NCBI RefSeq assembly: GCF_002368195.1
Contig: NZ_AP018178.1
Location: 9,311,510-9,375,509, forward strand
Length of the DNA stretch: 64,000 bases
Direction: 5' to 3'
DNA from: Calothrix sp. NIES-2100
Lineage (GTDB): Bacteria; Cyanobacteriota; Cyanobacteriia; Cyanobacteriales; Nostocaceae
The position numbers and the translations under genes were made by a program. Position 1 is the first letter of the stretch; every line of letters starts with the position of its first letter. Shown here one piece after another: positions 62,079 through 64,000 of the stretch. Under the pieces are notes generated by a model. That model saw nothing but the letters and a program-made list of their open reading frames with translations. It was not told the DNA's origin and searched no databases.

Positions 62079-64000
62079 ATGAACACCCATCCATCATCCA
62101 GTAAATTCCGGGCATTGCCATTACAGCTTGTCCTCATCGTTCCTTTTGTGGTGCAAGTGTTTGGCGCAGTGGGGTTGGTGGGATATTTGTCATTCAAAAA
62201 TGGTGAAAAAGCGGTTCAGGATCTAGCCGCGCAGTTGATGAAGCGAACCAGCAGCGAGGTAGATCACCATTTGGATGCTTACCTATCGATTCCCCATAAA
62301 GTCAACCAAATCAATGCTGATGCAATTCGGATGGGGTTGCTGAATGTGCGCGATCGCAAAACCGTTGGTAAGTTCTTCTGGCACGAAATGCAAGCCTATG
62401 ACTTGACTTACATTAGCTTCAACCTTCCTACAGGAGAAGGGGGTGGAGCAGGCCGTTACGATGGCAAGACTGTCACTATTGACGATAATGTCGCCAAAAC
62501 GCCCAGTCTACCGAAAAATATGATCACTTACTTGACGGACAACGATGGCAACCGGACTCAAATCCTCACGACTGCTACCTGGGATACCCTCAACGAGATT
62601 AATTACACCGAACCCGCCAAAGCTGGAAAAGCGATATGGAATCGCATCTACACTTACTATGATCCCGCTTTTCCTCCTTATATTGTGGCATCGGCAGGTC
62701 GCCCGGTTTATGATGCCAGCAAAAAGCTGATTGCTGTGGTGGGGGTTGACATCCATCTGTTGAAATTGAGCGAATTTTTGCGAACTTTAGATATCAGTCA
62801 CTCTGGGCAAGTGTTGATTATGGAGCGGGATGGGATGTTAGTTGCCAATTCCGCTCAGGAGCAACCTTTTACTGTTACCAATAACGAAATTAAACGCCTC
62901 AAAGCAATAGACAGCCCCAATTTAGTTGTTCAAGGTATTGCCAAGCAGCTGCAAAAAAGCATTCCCAACCTCAAGACAATCACCAATACCAAGAAATTGA
63001 ACATCAATTTTCAAGGCGAAAAATATCATGTACATATTGCTCCCTGGCGTGACCAATATGGCTTGGACTGGTTGGTTGTGACCAGCGTTCCTGACAGCAC
63101 CTTTATGGCACAAATTAATGCCAACACCCAGACTAGTATTTTACTTTGTTTTGGGGCGCTAGTGGTGGCAACCGGGGTGGGTATCTTTACCTCTCGTTGG
63201 ATTGCGCGTCCCATCCTGCGCCTGAATCAGGCAAGTCAGGCAATGGCAAGCGGTGACTTAGAGCAGACAGTCATAGAGGGTAATATCCAGGAACTCAACA
63301 TTCTTGCCCATTCCTTTAACCACATGGTAGGGCAATTGCGCGAATCTTTCACTGCCTTAGAAAAAAGTAATGCAGTTCTAGAAGAACGGGTAGAAGAACG
63401 CACCGCCCAACTGCAACAGGCAAAGGAAGCCGCCGAAGCTGCCAACCACAGCAAAAGCAAATTTCTTGCTAACATGAACCACGAATTGCGAACCCCTCTG
63501 AACGGTATCCTCGGCTATGCTCAAATCCTCCAGCGCGATCCAGCAACCACCGACAAGCAGCAAAAGGGATTGGGCGTGATTCATCAGTGCGGTTCTCACT
63601 TGTTGACGCTAATTAACGACATTCTGGATTTGTCTAAACTGGAGGTGCAGAAAATGGATCTCTATCCCCAGGATTTCCATTTGGCAAACTTCCTGACAAC
63701 TACGGTGGAAATCTGCCGCATTAAAGCCGAGCAAAAGGGCATAGGGTTTCATTACCAGCTGGCTGATAAATTACCGATCGCAGTTCACGCAGATGATAAA
63801 CGCCTACGGCAGGTGTTGCTGAACCTCCTGAGCAATGCAGTGAAATTTACCGACTTTGGCAGCGTGACATTTAGCGTTGAAGCAATAGAGAATGGGGAAA
63901 GTGGCGATCGCACAAGAATCCGCTTCCAGGTAGACGATACGGGTATTGGTGTGGCAGCAGAAAAACTAGCAGCCATCTTTTTACCCTTTGAACAAGCCGG
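62079..64000 (+). CDS. Cache-HAMP sensor histidine kinase, 3' end outside window
   Basis: 640 codons visible, open at the right edge. An N-terminal span (LQLVLIVPFVVQVFGAVGLV) starts an extracytoplasmic dCache-type sensor (about 40-335) with FNLPTGEGGG, PPYIVASAGRPVYDA and VGVDIHLLKLSEFL. A second span (SILLCFGALVVATGVGIF) and HAMP (RPILRLNQASQAMASGDLEQ) follow, then a coiled coil, HisKA (SKFLANMNHELRTPLNGILGY) and HATPase (RQVLLNLLSNAVKFTD, DDTGIGV). Receiver domains may follow beyond the edge. The ligand is unknown; closeness to the pst operon may be accidental. ATG at 62079. Confidence 0.92.
   Translation, partial: MNTHPSSSKFRALPLQLVLIVPFVVQVFGAVGLVGYLSFKNGEKAVQDLAAQLMKRTSSEVDHHLDAYLSIPHKVNQINADAIRMGLLNVRDRKTVGKFFWHEMQAYDLTYISFNLPTGEGGGAGRYDGKTVTIDDNVAKTPSLPKNMITYLTDNDGNRTQILTTATWDTLNEINYTEPAKAGKAIWNRIYTYYDPAFPPYIVASAGRPVYDASKKLIAVVGVDIHLLKLSEFLRTLDISHSGQVLIMERDGMLVANSAQEQPFTVTNNEIKRLKAIDSPNLVVQGIAKQLQKSIPNLKTITNTKKLNINFQGEKYHVHIAPWRDQYGLDWLVVTSVPDSTFMAQINANTQTSILLCFGALVVATGVGIFTSRWIARPILRLNQASQAMASGDLEQTVIEGNIQELNILAHSFNHMVGQLRESFTALEKSNAVLEERVEERTAQLQQAKEAAEAANHSKSKFLANMNHELRTPLNGILGYAQILQRDPATTDKQQKGLGVIHQCGSHLLTLINDILDLSKLEVQKMDLYPQDFHLANFLTTTVEICRIKAEQKGIGFHYQLADKLPIAVHADDKRLRQVLLNLLSNAVKFTDFGSVTFSVEAIENGESGDRTRIRFQVDDTGIGVAAEKLAAIFLPFEQA

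Overview
The window is chromosomal DNA of a filamentous, most likely heterocyst-forming cyanobacterium (order Nostocales). Evidence: many HIP1 octamers (gcgatcgc), Nostocales-type short tandem heptamer repeats (gcccaat, gtcattt, gtcaaaa, attacga) and small palindromic repeats, a furA-sigC gene pair, cyanobacteriochrome-type GAF domains, a Hox diaphorase and gas vesicle genes. No rRNA, tRNA or CRISPR array was recognised.

Layout. 1-9954 (minus strand) is a pix/ptx-type phototaxis operon read right to left: PATAN-response regulator, CheY, CheW, an MCP with six GAF domains (five with a bilin-type Cys) and a CheA that runs off the left edge. Next to it lie gvpA (10087-10305), with a candidate hormogonium J-box upstream, and remnants of gvpN and gvpF joined by a deletion (10624-11429). 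An IS982-type transposase remnant and a large P-type cation ATPase (11961-15008) follow. 15327-16315 holds three small minus-strand genes. 16818-22196 carries hoxE and hoxF, separated by an AT-rich 944-residue membrane/TPR gene; two small membrane-protein genes follow. 23753-26455 encodes an aldo/keto reductase and a GMC oxidoreductase. 26738-33437 (minus) is a tightly packed operon built around a divergent DnaK, with a zinc-ribbon/LysM membrane protein, a 909-residue helical-repeat protein, a J-like protein without HPD and a GrpE-like protein.

34098-42361 holds a Uma2-type nuclease, ftsH, a pabC-like gene, a conserved hypothetical, ackA and a GAF histidine kinase. 42451-49970 holds cobN (with several in-frame repeat insertions), a peptidoglycan-binding protein facing furA, and sigC. 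50691-54380 holds gpsA, lipA and a zinc-ribbon/NYN/OST-HTH protein. 54793-61566 is a phosphate-transport locus: two divergent pstB paralogues on the minus strand, then pstS-pstC-pstA-pstB on the plus strand. The right edge cuts a Cache-HAMP histidine kinase.

The main themes are (i) light-guided motility and buoyancy genes placed together, with the gas vesicle part decayed; (ii) an under-described alternative Hsp70 operon; (iii) two PstB paralogues that have lost the Q-loop glutamine; and (iv) repeated in-frame invasion of genes by short intergenic-type repeats (P-type ATPase, cobN, pixG-like linker, gpsA ends). Family assignments come from motifs read by eye; no database search was run.
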